Notes under the pieces: generated by a model
What the model was told of the DNA's origin: nothing
Seen by the model: the letters and a program-made list of their open reading frames with translations, nothing else
The model's database searches: none
Part shown: positions 51,061-60,080 of the stretch, in pieces
Layout of the letters: every line of letters begins with the position of its first letter
Numbering within the stretch: position 1 is the first letter of the stretch
Position numbers and translations under genes: made by a program
Source of the DNA: Paraplanobispora takensis
GTDB lineage: Bacteria; Actinomycetota; Actinomycetes; Streptosporangiales; Streptosporangiaceae
Direction of reading: 5' to 3'
Assembly: GCF_016863195.1 (NCBI RefSeq)
Contig: NZ_BOOK01000008.1
Span: 98,786-162,785 of the forward strand
Length of the DNA stretch: 64,000 nucleotides

Positions 51061-51648
51061 CTGAGCGGGCACGTCCGGATCGGGTACGCTCGCGCGTCCA
51101 CAGCCCGACAGTCGCTCGACACCCAGCTCGACTCTCTCACCGCCGCGGGCGTGACGAAGATCTTCTCCGAGAAGATCTCAACCCGCGCCGTCAGTCGTCC
51201 CGAGCTCGACCGTGCGGTGGAGTTCGCGCGGGAGCTGCGGGCCGCCAGCCTCGGTGTCACGCTAGTGGTCCACGAGCACAAGCGCCTCGGACGCGGCCTG
51301 GCCCTGGCTGAGCTCGCCGAGCAGCTCAAGTCCTATGGCGTCGCCCTGGAATTCCTCACCGACGAGCTTCAGGGCAACCACGACCCGTCCGGGATCATGT
51401 TCACCGTGCTCGCCGCGCTTTCCGGCATGGAACGCGAGTACATCCGCGACCGCACCCTGGAAGGCCACGAGTCAGCCCGTACCCGCGGCCAGACCATCGG
51501 CGGCGCCACCGTCACCGACGACGCCATGCTCTCCCTGGCCCTCCACCTGCGCGAGAAGAACCTCAGCCTGCGCGAGATCGCGGCCAAACTCGTCATCACC
51601 AAGGGCAAGAAGAAGGGCCGAGTCAGCCCTCCATTTTGGCGGTCATGA
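51061..51648 (+). CDS. Serine recombinase (resolvase/invertase), possibly truncated at both ends
   Basis: 195 codons in the serine recombinase family. VRIGYARASTARQSLDTQLDSL holds the catalytic Ser in RAST. GVTLVVHEHKRLGRG, ALEFLTDELQGNHDPSGIMFTVLAALSGMEREYIRDRTLEG and a short helix-turn-helix follow. The first in-frame start is a rare CTG at 51061; the first normal start (GTG 51151) would lose the catalytic Ser. The C-terminus ends KGRVSPPFWRS and seems to lack the normal HTH tail. Probably a decaying or unusual recombinase. Confidence 0.7.
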   Translation: MSGHVRIGYARASTARQSLDTQLDSLTAAGVTKIFSEKISTRAVSRPELDRAVEFARELRAASLGVTLVVHEHKRLGRGLALAELAEQLKSYGVALEFLTDELQGNHDPSGIMFTVLAALSGMEREYIRDRTLEGHESARTRGQTIGGATVTDDAMLSLALHLREKNLSLREIAAKLVITKGKKKGRVSPPFWRS

Positions 51649-51858
51649 GCAGCCTCCCACAAGCAATCGGGTCCAAGGGCCGGCGATCCACGTGCAGGCC
51701 TGGAGAAGTCGTACAAGGAACTGCGTGTGTTGCGCGGCATGGACTTCGAGATGGCCACTTGCATCGAGACGACGCTGCCCACGCATCCCCGGCTGCCTTT
51801 TCTGAGCGGGAAACGGGTCCAGGCGCCTCCGGCTGAGGTCGCGGGACGCCCGGATGGC

Positions 51859-51909
51859 TTGACAGTCGCGGCGCAAGGTCGCATGGTTAGCTACACATGT
51901 AGCTAACCA
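51859..51909 (+). promoter_or_regulatory. Promoter and palindromic operator of the GntR-ABC operon
   Basis: TTGACA at 51859-51864 is a consensus -35 element. The -10/+1 area overlaps a perfect dyad with arms TGGTTAGCTAC / GTAGCTAACCA around 4 nt (51884-51909). The GntR ATG is 21 bp further. Autorepression by the YtrA-type regulator is expected. Confidence 0.75.
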
Positions 51910-51929
51910 GTGGGGCGGCTAAGCCAGCG

Positions 51930-52304
51930 ATGGACGACGACCGACCGATCTTCCTTCAGATCGCCGAGCTGATCGAGAACTCGATCATCGACGGGTCGCT
52001 GGTGGAGGAGGCCCAGGTCCCGTCCACCAGCGAGCTTGCCGCCTTTCACCGGATCAACCCGGCCACCGCGGCCAAGGGCGTCAACCAGCTCGTGTCGGAG
52101 GGAACGCTCTACAAGCGACGCGGCATCGGCATGTTCGTCGCCGGTGGCGCCCGGGCCAGGCTGCGCGAGCGGCGACGGGAACGGTTCACCGAACAGTACG
52201 TGGAACCCCTGCTCGCCGAGGCGCGCAAGCTCGGCATCGGCCATGACGAGCTGATGAAGATGATCGATTCATTCGGTGCGGTTGTCGGGAGGGACCTGGG
52301 ATGA
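51930..52304 (+). CDS. GntR-family regulator, YtrA type
   Basis: 124-residue short GntR protein: IFLQIAELIENSIIDGSLVEEAQVPSTSELAAFHRINPATAAKGVNQLVSEGTLYKRRGIGMFV is the winged HTH, followed by a short helical dimerisation tail (YtrA subfamily). It overlaps the ABC ATPase gene by 4 nt. It usually represses its own ABC transporter operon. Confidence 0.92.
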   Translation: MDDDRPIFLQIAELIENSIIDGSLVEEAQVPSTSELAAFHRINPATAAKGVNQLVSEGTLYKRRGIGMFVAGGARARLRERRRERFTEQYVEPLLAEARKLGIGHDELMKMIDSFGAVVGRDLG

Positions 52305-53206
52305 CGGCGGTGGCAACCGCACACGGGGTGACCAAGCGCTTTGGTGACGTCACGGCGCTCGACGATGTGAGCTTCGCGCTGGCCGAGCACACGATCTACG
52401 GCCTGCTCGGGCGCAACGGGGCGGGCAAGACCACCCTGATGCAGATCCTCACCGGGCAGGCGTTCGCGTCGTCGGGGAAGGTGTCGGTCTTCGACGCGCC
52501 ACCGGTGGAGAACCCGGCCGTCCTGTCGAAGGTCTGTTTCGTCCGGGAGAGTCAGCGCTACCCCCACGTCTACACCGTGCGCCACGTCTTTCGCACCGCA
52601 CGCCGACTGTTTGCGAACTGGGACGACACGTTCGCGCACGGCCTCGCCGCGGACTTCCAGCTACCGGCCGGGCGGCTGGTCAGCAGGCTCTCGCGGGGCA
52701 TGCTGTCGGCCCTCGGCGTGACCGTCGGGCTGGCCGCGCGGGCGCCCCTGACGTTCTTCGACGAGCCGTACCTCGGGCTCGACCCGGTCGCCCGGCAGCT
52801 TTTCTACGACCGCCTGCTCGCCGACTACGCCGGGCATCCCCGCACCGTGGTGCTGTCCACCCACCTCATCGACGAGGTGAGCGATCTGGTCGAGCGGGTG
52901 CTGCTCATCGACCGTGGCCGGCTGCTGCTCGATGAGGACGCCGACGACCTGCGCGGGCGGGCGGTGGTGGCCACCGGACGGGCGGAAGCCGTGGACGGGT
53001 TCGCCGCCGGACGCACCGAGTTGCACCGCGAGCGGTTGAGCGGCCTGGTCCGGTCGACCATCCTCGGTGGGCTCGGACCGCACGCGAAGGCGCTCGCGCA
53101 GGAGCTGAACGTCGAGCTGGAGCCGCTGTCGTTGCAGCAACTCGTGGTCCGCCTGACCGTACCGCCGACGACAACGGCGCCGACGGACCGGGAGGCCGCC
53201 CGATGA
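52301..53206 (+). CDS. ABC transporter ATP-binding protein
   Basis: 301-residue ATPase: Walker A GRNGAGKTTLMQ, signature LSRGMLSALGV (degenerate LSGGQ), Walker B LTFFDEPYLGLD and the H-loop VVLSTHLIDEV. It forms an exporter-type complex with the next gene. Cassettes under YtrA regulators usually relate to cell-envelope or antibiotic stress. Confidence 0.92.
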   Translation: MTAVATAHGVTKRFGDVTALDDVSFALAEHTIYGLLGRNGAGKTTLMQILTGQAFASSGKVSVFDAPPVENPAVLSKVCFVRESQRYPHVYTVRHVFRTARRLFANWDDTFAHGLAADFQLPAGRLVSRLSRGMLSALGVTVGLAARAPLTFFDEPYLGLDPVARQLFYDRLLADYAGHPRTVVLSTHLIDEVSDLVERVLLIDRGRLLLDEDADDLRGRAVVATGRAEAVDGFAAGRTELHRERLSGLVRSTILGGLGPHAKALAQELNVELEPLSLQQLVVRLTVPPTTTAPTDREAAR

Positions 53207-53898
53207 ACCGCATCCGTCAGGTGGCCGCTCTCCAGATGCCGGCCTGGCCGCAGATCCTGGGCTGGACGTGGGGCATGGTGGCCGTCGCGTTCGGCATCAA
53301 CCTGTTGAGCGTCATGGCGAACTACGACCCGGGCGACGGTGTGACGAACACCGGCGGCCTGGTCAGCCTGTGCGGCGTCGCGATCGGGATGGCCACCGTC
53401 TCGGTCACCCAGATCTTCCCGTACGCGCTGGGCATGAGCGTGACCCGCCGGGAGTTCTACCTGGCCTGGTCGCTGCTCGCGTTCGTCCAGTCGGTGCTCT
53501 ACGCGCTGGTGCTCTGCCTGCTGCGCGCCGTGGAACAGGCCACCGGCTACTGGGGGTGGGGGATGCGCTTCTTCGGCCTGCCGTTCATGGATGACGCCAA
53601 CCCGGTGCTGCTCCTGCTCGGGTACGCGGTACCCATGCTGGTCGTGACCCACCTCGGGATCCTGCTCGGCACGTTGTACCTGCGCTGGGGCACCACCGGC
53701 GTCCTCGCCAGCCTCACTCTGACGTTCACAGCGCTCGGGCTGGCCGCCACGCTGATCACGTGGAGCCGGCAATGGCACGCGATCGGCCGTTGGTTGCTCG
53801 ACCAGTCCCCCACGGCGCTGCTCGCCGGCTGGCCGGTCCTGGTGGCCGCCGCGTTCGCGGTCGGCGGGTACAGGCTCATCCGCCGTGCCACGGCGTAG
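53203..53898 (+). CDS. ABC transporter permease
   Basis: 231-residue membrane protein with about six hydrophobic segments, 4-nt overlap with the ATPase. It forms the membrane part of the YtrA-controlled transporter. The substrate is unknown. Confidence 0.85.
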   Translation: MNRIRQVAALQMPAWPQILGWTWGMVAVAFGINLLSVMANYDPGDGVTNTGGLVSLCGVAIGMATVSVTQIFPYALGMSVTRREFYLAWSLLAFVQSVLYALVLCLLRAVEQATGYWGWGMRFFGLPFMDDANPVLLLLGYAVPMLVVTHLGILLGTLYLRWGTTGVLASLTLTFTALGLAATLITWSRQWHAIGRWLLDQSPTALLAGWPVLVAAAFAVGGYRLIRRATA

Positions 53899-54025
53899 GC
53901 GCGGCGGGCACTCTGCCCGCTCCGGACACCGGACACCGGACACCGGACAACGCGAACGCCAACATCCGCCGTGATGGGCCGCCAGATTGTCAGCCCTGTC
54001 CGCCCGCGTCCTCGGGAGAGATGCA

Positions 54026-54259
54026 ATGACGAACAACAACACGCCCCCGCCCGCCGCAGGTCTCGGGATCTGGGCAAATCTCGGGATCTGGATCGCATTT
54101 GGCGCTGCCTTCGGCACCCTCGTCGGCGTCGTCGTCGGGGGCTTTTCCGACAATCTCACTTCCGGTGTCGGGCTAGGTTCGTCCATCGGTACGGGCCTGG
54201 GTGTGGCCGCCTGGGCCGTCTTCATCGCGCCGCGAAGGAATGCCCGCCGCGACTCCTGA
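54026..54259 (+). CDS. Small membrane protein after the ABC cassette
   Basis: 77-residue protein with two hydrophobic segments (LGIWIAFGAAFGTLVGVVVGG and GTGLGVAAWAVFIA) and basic ends. The SD GGGAGAG lies 5 nt before the ATG. It probably belongs to the ABC operon as a small accessory. Confidence 0.6.
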   Translation: MTNNNTPPPAAGLGIWANLGIWIAFGAAFGTLVGVVVGGFSDNLTSGVGLGSSIGTGLGVAAWAVFIAPRRNARRDS

Positions 54260-54622
54260 GCGTCGCGCCCGGGTATCGGCTACGGGGTCGTAGGCGCCAC
54301 CGGGACGTCCAGGAAGCAACGCAACGGCGCTGGCGATGGGCCGCGTCAGATGATCGCGCCCCGGCGGGCCGAGATCCGGTGGCGGTTGAGTTGGATCAGC
54401 AGCCGGCGCGGAGCGCGCCACCACCATGGCGATGTGGTATCGGTACAGCTTGGTCGAACCGACGCCAGGCCAAGCGGTGTTCCACACTCAGCGTCATCGA
54501 CGCAGCTGGTGGTCCAGGCGCTCCCGGCGTCGCGGCTGCCGTCATAGCACTCGCCGACCGGATCGTCGACTGGGCGGATGGCTATGCTGCCCGTCGTGTT
54601 GAGGTGTGACCAGGTCTCGCGG
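54260..54622. other. Gene-poor stretch
   Basis: About 360 bp with no supported gene. Short frames on both strands lack SD and family match. Confidence 0.4.
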
Positions 54623-54982
54623 TCATAGGTCTTCGACGTAGTCGGCGGCGATGTCGTCGGGTGGGTTGGTGTACAGGCGCAGGTAGCGGTCGTTGGTGTG
54701 GCCGAGGCGGCGCTCGAGTTCGGCGCGGTTGTGGCCGGAGGCCTGCGATAGGCCGTAGGCGAAAGTGTGCCGGGCGTCGTGCGGACGCAGGGTGCCGAGC
54801 TTGCGGTCGGGGTCGGGCATCCTCCTGGCCAGTTCCTGAGCCCAGTCGGTCTCCTCGGCCGTCGGAGTGAAGAACACGTGCAGCACCCGCGCCGAGGTCA
54901 GGCGCTTGAACTGCGGGTAGGCGGTCCGCTCGATCGACGTCACCCGCGAGCCCTTCCTGCTGATCACTCCCAGGACCCGCAC
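54623..54982 (-). pseudogene. Chimera of Tn3-family transposase N-terminus and tyrosine recombinase C-terminus
   Basis: One open frame joins two unrelated pieces. The first ~45 residues (SIERTAYPQFKRLTSARVLH, then FFTPTAEETDWAQEL) are the start of a Tn3-family transposase (DUF4158). The rest (RPHDARHTFAYGLSQASGHNRAELERRLGHTNDRYLRLYTNPP) is the catalytic end of a phage-type integrase, with H-x-x-R, His and Tyr. The junction is near 54830. Both parts are incomplete, so this is a recombination scar with no expected activity. Confidence 0.7.
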
Positions 54983-55037
54983 ACCCTAGCGACGGGTGAT
55001 CACAACGCACCGCACCGTCCATCGAACTGCAACCAAA

Positions 55038-55292
55038 TCAACGCAGATGGTGACGCCTCAGCAGCTGTTGCGGCCTCTGGCCAGCCCTATTAGCCCTTTC
55101 CGGCGTACTTGGTCTGCCCACCAGAAGGTCCGGCGCGGCGTCCTGGTGCCCGCCGCCTTGCCGCTGCTGGGGCTGGAGGCGGCCGCTCGGGCTGAGGCCC
55201 GTACCCGCGCCCGTCAGCGTCTGGAGCGGCTCCAGCCGCGCCCACTGCTCGTCAGTCAGATCGAACCGCCGCGACACCGCTAGGGTGGCCAC
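55038..55292 (-). pseudogene. IS5-family transposase remnant
   Basis: The N-terminus RRFDLTDEQWARLEPL is the start of an IS5-type (DUF4096) transposase, after which the frame is broken. Only ~80 residues remain. Confidence 0.6.
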
Positions 55293-55355
55293 GAGGTCTC
55301 CGGTACTTGTGGTTGTTCTTCGTCGATCAACCCGAATACCGAAGACTTCACTTAC

Positions 55356-55733
55356 TTAGCCCACACGACACACCAGACTTTGAAGCACGGCGATGAAGGC
55401 GCCGAAGTTCATAAAGCCGCCCTTCCACAGCTCGATGACGCCGTTGCGGGTCAGGTCGGGCAGGAAGAGGATCATCCGTGCCTCGTGCACCTTGTCCTTG
55501 GTCTCGATGCGCAGCTCGGGGCCGTAGCCGCGGCCACCCTGTAGCTGTGGGAAGTAACTGACAGACTTCCACCACGTGATGTGGTCGGGGGTCTGGAGCG
55601 CCAACTCCATGGCGTCGGCGTCCTCGTGGAACTCCTCCACGGTGAGGGCAACCCGCGCGCCAGGTGCGTCAGTGATCCTTGTCTCACCCAGCGGAAGCTG
55701 CTCGGTCGCTGTGGCCTCTGTGAGATTGGACAT
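55356..55733 (-). CDS. Hypothetical protein
   Basis: 125-residue soluble protein starting MSNLTEATATEQLPLGETR, with a very good SD (AAGGAGCAT) before the ATG. A central EELHEDADAM-like acidic helix and HITWWKSVSYFPQL block are visible, plus HEARMILFLPDLTRNGVIELWKGGF. No family is recognised. It lies among mobile-element debris and may be horizontally acquired. Confidence 0.6.
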   Translation of the reverse strand: MSNLTEATATEQLPLGETRITDAPGARVALTVEEFHEDADAMELALQTPDHITWWKSVSYFPQLQGGRGYGPELRIETKDKVHEARMILFLPDLTRNGVIELWKGGFMNFGAFIAVLQSLVCRVG

Positions 55734-55889
55734 TCGTATGCTCCTTCCGGATGCGGAAGGCGGCCCGTGCCGCCAATGACGACGATGCTTCCGGATCGCC
55801 GGCGGCCGGACGTCTATCGAGAGGCGCATTTTCCCTGTCCGCCTGACCAAGTACGCGACAGCAGATCTCAGCTCACCGGTGGAAAAGAA

Positions 55890-56165
55890 ATGTCAGCTTT
55901 GCGGCTGATGACTGATCGATACCTTCATCGAACATTGACTGCCACGCGGCAGGAGGAAGACATCCGCGCGGTCTGTTCGGGTTCGGTAAGCGGGTGCTGT
56001 GGCGGCGACGGTACAGGTGATCAAGCAGCAGGCGGTGCTGTCCAAGTCGACGGTCTCGGCGACCTGCCAGGCCATTGCCATCGAGTAGGACATCTGGACC
56101 GTCGATACCTATCAGTGATCAAGTTGTACTACCTATTCGTGGACGCCTCACACTTCAATATGCCC
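55890..56165 (+). pseudogene. Possible IS256 (mutator-type) transposase debris
   Basis: Short frames such as LSKSTVSATCQAIAIE and LYYLFVDASHFNM resemble core pieces of mutator transposases, broken by stops and frameshifts. Only a weak match by eye. Confidence 0.3.
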
Positions 56166-56224
56166 CAGGTGGTCAGCATCGGCATCATCGCCGCCGAGCA
56201 GCGTCCGTCGCTCCCAATGCCGGT

Positions 56225-56446
56225 GAGGTGAGGGCGGGCTTTCGGAGTGGTCAGGCTGTGCCGCCGGTGGCCCGGGGTGAAGAGCAACCGCTGACGCGAC
56301 GGGTGGGCGAGTGTCGCGAACTGCTCAGGCGCGCCGATCTCCACGACATCCTCAGGAGGTGGCCGGCGAGAAGGCCGATCACGCATACCCAAGGTGTCCA
56401 AGCGGCTTTGACGTTCCCGTAAGGGCAGTGCTCTACTCCCTGCCAT
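56225..56446 (-). pseudogene. ArsR-type regulator fragment
   Basis: A short minus-strand frame contains EIGAPEQFATLAHPSRQRLLF, the first helices of an ArsR-family winged HTH, and then loses the family pattern. It lies divergent to the S41 peptidase and overlaps its start by 2 nt. Confidence 0.35.
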
Positions 56447-57350
56447 GACGACTCCGACGAATCTTCAGCCTGCCCCTGTCATCGACGAGACAGCCCGATT
56501 GCTGACCGAGCACTACGTTTTCCCTGAGATCGCCGGGCAGCTCGCCGACCTGCTGAAACGACGCCTCGCCGAGGGTGCTTACGACGTCGACGGTGCCGAG
56601 GAACTCGCCCGTCTGGTCACTGCGGACCTGCAGTCCGTCAACGACGACAAACACCTGAGACTCAAGCACCACGCCGACCCGGTGTCCCCCGAGCAGGGTG
56701 CGGCAACCTTGGAGTCCATCCGCCGGGACTTCGACACCTCGCTGGGCGGTGCGCCCCGGGTGGAGTTGCTCGAGGGAGGAGTCGCCGTGGTGGAGCTGGC
56801 GCCGATGCTGTTTCCGCTGGAATGGGCCGCCGAACCGCTGAGCGCCGCGCTCACCTTGGCCTCCCGCGCCCGGGCGCTGATCGTGGACCTTCGCGACAAC
56901 CGGGGCGGCGACCCGGACACCGTCGCCTTCGTCTGCAGCTACCTCCTGGACGAGCGCACCCACCTCAACACCATGTACTGGCGCAGCGGCGAGCGCCGCG
57001 AGCAGTCCTGGAGCCTGCCGCACGTTCCCGGCGCGCGGTTCGGCGGCAGCAAACCGTTGTACGTGCTGTCCAGTGCCAGCACCTTCTCCGCCGCCGAGGA
57101 ACTGGCCTACGACCTGCAGCAGCTCGGCCGCGCCGTCGTCGTCGGCGAGCCCACCCGCGGCGGCGCGCACCCGTGCAAGGGCTGGACCGTGCACCCCCAC
57201 CTGGAAGCCACCGTCCCCACCGGCCGCGCCATCAACCCCGTCTCCGGCACGAACTGGGAGGGCACCGGTGTGCAGCCGGACGTCCCGTGCGCCGCCGCGC
57301 AATCCCTCGACCGGGCACACGCCCTGGCCCTGGCCCGACTGACAGGCTGA
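56445..57350 (+). CDS. S41-family peptidase (tail-specific/IRBP-like)
   Basis: 301-residue serine peptidase of the Tsp/C-terminal processing class. LIVDLRDNRGGDPDTVAFVCSYL and the nucleophile region YVLSSASTFSAAEELAYDLQQLGRAVVVGEPTRGGAH are typical. No signal peptide and no PDZ domain are seen, so it is probably cytoplasmic. The neighbouring broken ArsR fragment suggests the region was rearranged. Confidence 0.88.
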   Translation: MTTPTNLQPAPVIDETARLLTEHYVFPEIAGQLADLLKRRLAEGAYDVDGAEELARLVTADLQSVNDDKHLRLKHHADPVSPEQGAATLESIRRDFDTSLGGAPRVELLEGGVAVVELAPMLFPLEWAAEPLSAALTLASRARALIVDLRDNRGGDPDTVAFVCSYLLDERTHLNTMYWRSGERREQSWSLPHVPGARFGGSKPLYVLSSASTFSAAEELAYDLQQLGRAVVVGEPTRGGAHPCKGWTVHPHLEATVPTGRAINPVSGTNWEGTGVQPDVPCAAAQSLDRAHALALARLTG

Positions 57351-57491
57351 GGCAGTCGGGTTCATCGGCCGCGTGGTATCGAACGTCGCTCGTGATCAAG
57401 GCGATTGGAGTTCCGGGCCTGGTACCAGACCGCGCTCAGGCCGGTACCAGGCTCATGCTTCAAACCAGGCATCCCGGGGCGGGGCCGGTTC

Positions 57492-58034
57492 TCACCGGAG
57501 GTGAATCCGCTTCATCCCGGTGGGTCCAGCGGACTTCGTCAGGTGGAGCCGGAATTCGTTCCTCAACTCAGGCGCAACCGGCTCGATCTCAAATGCCGTG
57601 CTCTGGTCCTTGCTCCCTGTCCGGTACGGCGGGGCGGCCCGATTCTCTGCTCGGGCCGCTCCGGTAGCGGGTCGGCGGCGGGCCGGCAGCATCAGCCGCT
57701 TGTGCGCGGTGGACTTGATCACATCGTCGGTGCCGTCGAGCAGCCGGGCGCCGCGAGCCGCGAGCGCGTTTGCGGCCGGCACGCCGGAGGGACGGATGGC
57801 GGCGATGTGGTCGAGATAACCGGTCACGGCCCGCTCGGCGGCATAGGCGGTACGGCTCAGGGCGGTCTCTTCGGCCGCCCGCTGCCGGTAGTAGGCCGTG
57901 GTCAGGCCGAGGGTACGGCGGGCCTCGCCCAGGCGGTCCAGCGCCTCGGCGGTGTGCCGCCACCGACCGCCATTGCGTGATCTTGCCCGCACGGAGGTAC
58001 GGATGATCTTGTGGTTCCCGTCCATGATCCGCAC
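57492..58034 (-). CDS. Hypothetical protein, possibly a remnant
   Basis: 180 codons with a plausible helical middle (RRTLGLTTAYYRQRAAEETA, LSRTAYAAERAVTGYLDHI) but no recognised family and no clear SD. It could be a fragment of an element gene. Confidence 0.3.
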   Translation of the reverse strand: MRIMDGNHKIIRTSVRARSRNGGRWRHTAEALDRLGEARRTLGLTTAYYRQRAAEETALSRTAYAAERAVTGYLDHIAAIRPSGVPAANALAARGARLLDGTDDVIKSTAHKRLMLPARRRPATGAARAENRAAPPYRTGSKDQSTAFEIEPVAPELRNEFRLHLTKSAGPTGMKRIHLR

Positions 58035-58145
58035 GAGCGAAGATCAAAATCCTGCGGACCAGTGCATCAAGATGTACGGGTTCGCCGAATGGCCGACGGA
58101 TCGTCATATCGCGGTCGGGCTCCTTGCCGGGTCTCCACCGGATGG

Positions 58146-60077
58146 TCACTCGCGGGCGGCGACCAGGGCCGTGGGGGACGGTCTGGTCGCTGTTAGAGCG
58201 GTCAGGGCGCTGGCGACGGCGGTGACGGCCAGTGAGGCCATGATCAACAAGCCGAGGAGGGTCCAGGGTACGGAGAGGACGTGCACGCCTCCGGGACCCG
58301 GGTAGAAGCTCGCCAGCGCAGCCGCGGCGACCAGGGTTCCCAGCAGCAGGCCGATCAGGGTGACCGCGGCGGACTCGACGACGGCCATCCGGACGACCTG
58401 GCTGCGGCTCAACCCGGTGGCGCGGGCGACGGCGAACTCGGTGCGGCGTTCTGCGGCGGCGATCACGACGGCGTTGATCACCGCGATCGCGGCGTACAGG
58501 CCGGACATGCCCATCAGGACGGCCATGATCCCCATGGTGCCGCGCTGCTGGGTCTCCACCCGGGCGTCGGCCCATTGGCCAAGGGTGCGCACCTCGCCGA
58601 TCCCGGCGGCGCGGATCCGGTCGGCGACCGCTTGCGGTGATGTGCCGGGGGTGAGCTGAACCAGGGTCTCGGTCGGCGCGTCGGCGAGCATCGCGGTGGG
58701 CATGAGGTCACGCGGTACCAGGAAGTTGTCGCTGCCGTTCTCCAGGACTTCCGGCAGACGCGCGACGATGCGCAGCTTGAGCTTGTGGGGGCCGATCCGC
58801 GCCGTGACCGTGCCGTCGCGGACGCCTTCGGCGGCCAGCCGGGGGCCGATCGCGACGGTGCGGCCGTGCAGGGCGTCCAGGGAGCCGGAGCGCAGGGTGA
58901 GGCGGTGGGTGCGCCGGTAGGCGGCGGCGTCGACCGCAGTGATCCCCCAATGGTGGGTCTGCCGGTAGGAGCGGTGGTCCACACGATGCTGGGCCGTCAC
59001 CGACATCTCCACCTGGCTTTGCGGAGAGGCCAGGGCGACGCCCGGGATCTGGGGGATGCGGGCTGCGGCTGCGCCGGTCGATGTGACCACCAGATCGGCA
59101 GCGGTGCTGCGTTCGAGGTCGGCGCTGGCGGCGCGGGCCAGCGAGTTCAGCGCGCCGGTCAAGCCGACCAGCAGGCCGACCAGCACGATGACGGGCGCGG
59201 CTGTCGAGGCGCTGCGCCGTACCGCGTCACGCAGGTTGGCCTGTGCCAGTTCGCCGAGCGCACTGGTCCGCAGCACCGTCCCCAGCAGCCGGCCGACCAG
59301 TGGAACGGCCAGCGGGCTCAACGCGCTCAGGGCGATCGATCCGAAGACCGGGATCGCCATCGCGACCAGCAGGGCGCCCAGCAGATCCGCCCCATGCCCC
59401 GCCACAACGAGCATGACGGTCAGCACCAGTGAGGACACCCCCCACAGCCAGCGGCCGAGGGTCATCACGCGGGTGGCACGAGGGGCGCTGCGCAGGGCGT
59501 CCAACGGACGCACCCGCGCCGCCCGGTAGGAGGCCGACAGCACCCCCAAGACCGCGACGCCGATTCCCACGGCCGGCGACAGCAGCAGCATCCCGTTGGA
59601 CCAGCGGGCGGAGAAGTCGCCGGGAAGCAGTCCGATCCCGATCAGCAGCCGGGCCTGGATCCAGGTGGCCGGCATGCCCAGCAGGATCCCCAAGGCGCTG
59701 CCGGCCAGCCCCAGCAGGAACGCCTCGCCCAGCAGCAGCCTGATCAGCTGCGGGCGGCTCCCGCCGAGCATCCGCAGCAGGGCCAGCTCCTCGCGCCGCT
59801 GCTCGACGGAGAAGGCGAACGTCGAGCCCACGATGAACACCGCCAGGAACATCGCCAGCGGTGTGGCCATGCCCAGCAGCGTCGCGGCCCCGACGTATCC
59901 CTCCCTGATCTGCTCGGCGACCCGACCCGAAGCGCCCGGCGGGATCGTGGGCTCGCCCGTGGAGACCAGCACGAGCACCGACGACTGGACCAGGGCCACG
60001 CCGAGGGTGACCGTCAGCAGCGCTCCGGCGAACAGGGGCCAGCGGTCGCGAACGGTGCTGGCGGAGATGCGCAGCAT
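58146..60077 (-). CDS. FtsX-like ABC transporter permease
   Basis: 643-residue permease of the MacB/FtsX type with the usual two four-helix sets: the N-terminal helix and a large extracellular domain, then FAFSVEQRREELALLRMLGGSRPQLIRLLLGEAFLLG and a second FtsX domain (RRTEFAVARATGLSRSQVVRMAVVES). It partners with the ATPase gene 3 bp upstream. Such systems often export or sense antimicrobial peptides. Confidence 0.92.
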   Translation of the reverse strand: MLRISASTVRDRWPLFAGALLTVTLGVALVQSSVLVLVSTGEPTIPPGASGRVAEQIREGYVGAATLLGMATPLAMFLAVFIVGSTFAFSVEQRREELALLRMLGGSRPQLIRLLLGEAFLLGLAGSALGILLGMPATWIQARLLIGIGLLPGDFSARWSNGMLLLSPAVGIGVAVLGVLSASYRAARVRPLDALRSAPRATRVMTLGRWLWGVSSLVLTVMLVVAGHGADLLGALLVAMAIPVFGSIALSALSPLAVPLVGRLLGTVLRTSALGELAQANLRDAVRRSASTAAPVIVLVGLLVGLTGALNSLARAASADLERSTAADLVVTSTGAAAARIPQIPGVALASPQSQVEMSVTAQHRVDHRSYRQTHHWGITAVDAAAYRRTHRLTLRSGSLDALHGRTVAIGPRLAAEGVRDGTVTARIGPHKLKLRIVARLPEVLENGSDNFLVPRDLMPTAMLADAPTETLVQLTPGTSPQAVADRIRAAGIGEVRTLGQWADARVETQQRGTMGIMAVLMGMSGLYAAIAVINAVVIAAAERRTEFAVARATGLSRSQVVRMAVVESAAVTLIGLLLGTLVAAAALASFYPGPGGVHVLSVPWTLLGLLIMASLAVTAVASALTALTATRPSPTALVAARE

Positions 60078-60080
60078 GGG

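Noticed and set aside
53971..54609. Plus-strand 212-codon frame
   Set aside because: Arg-rich shadow over the small membrane protein and gene-poor DNA.
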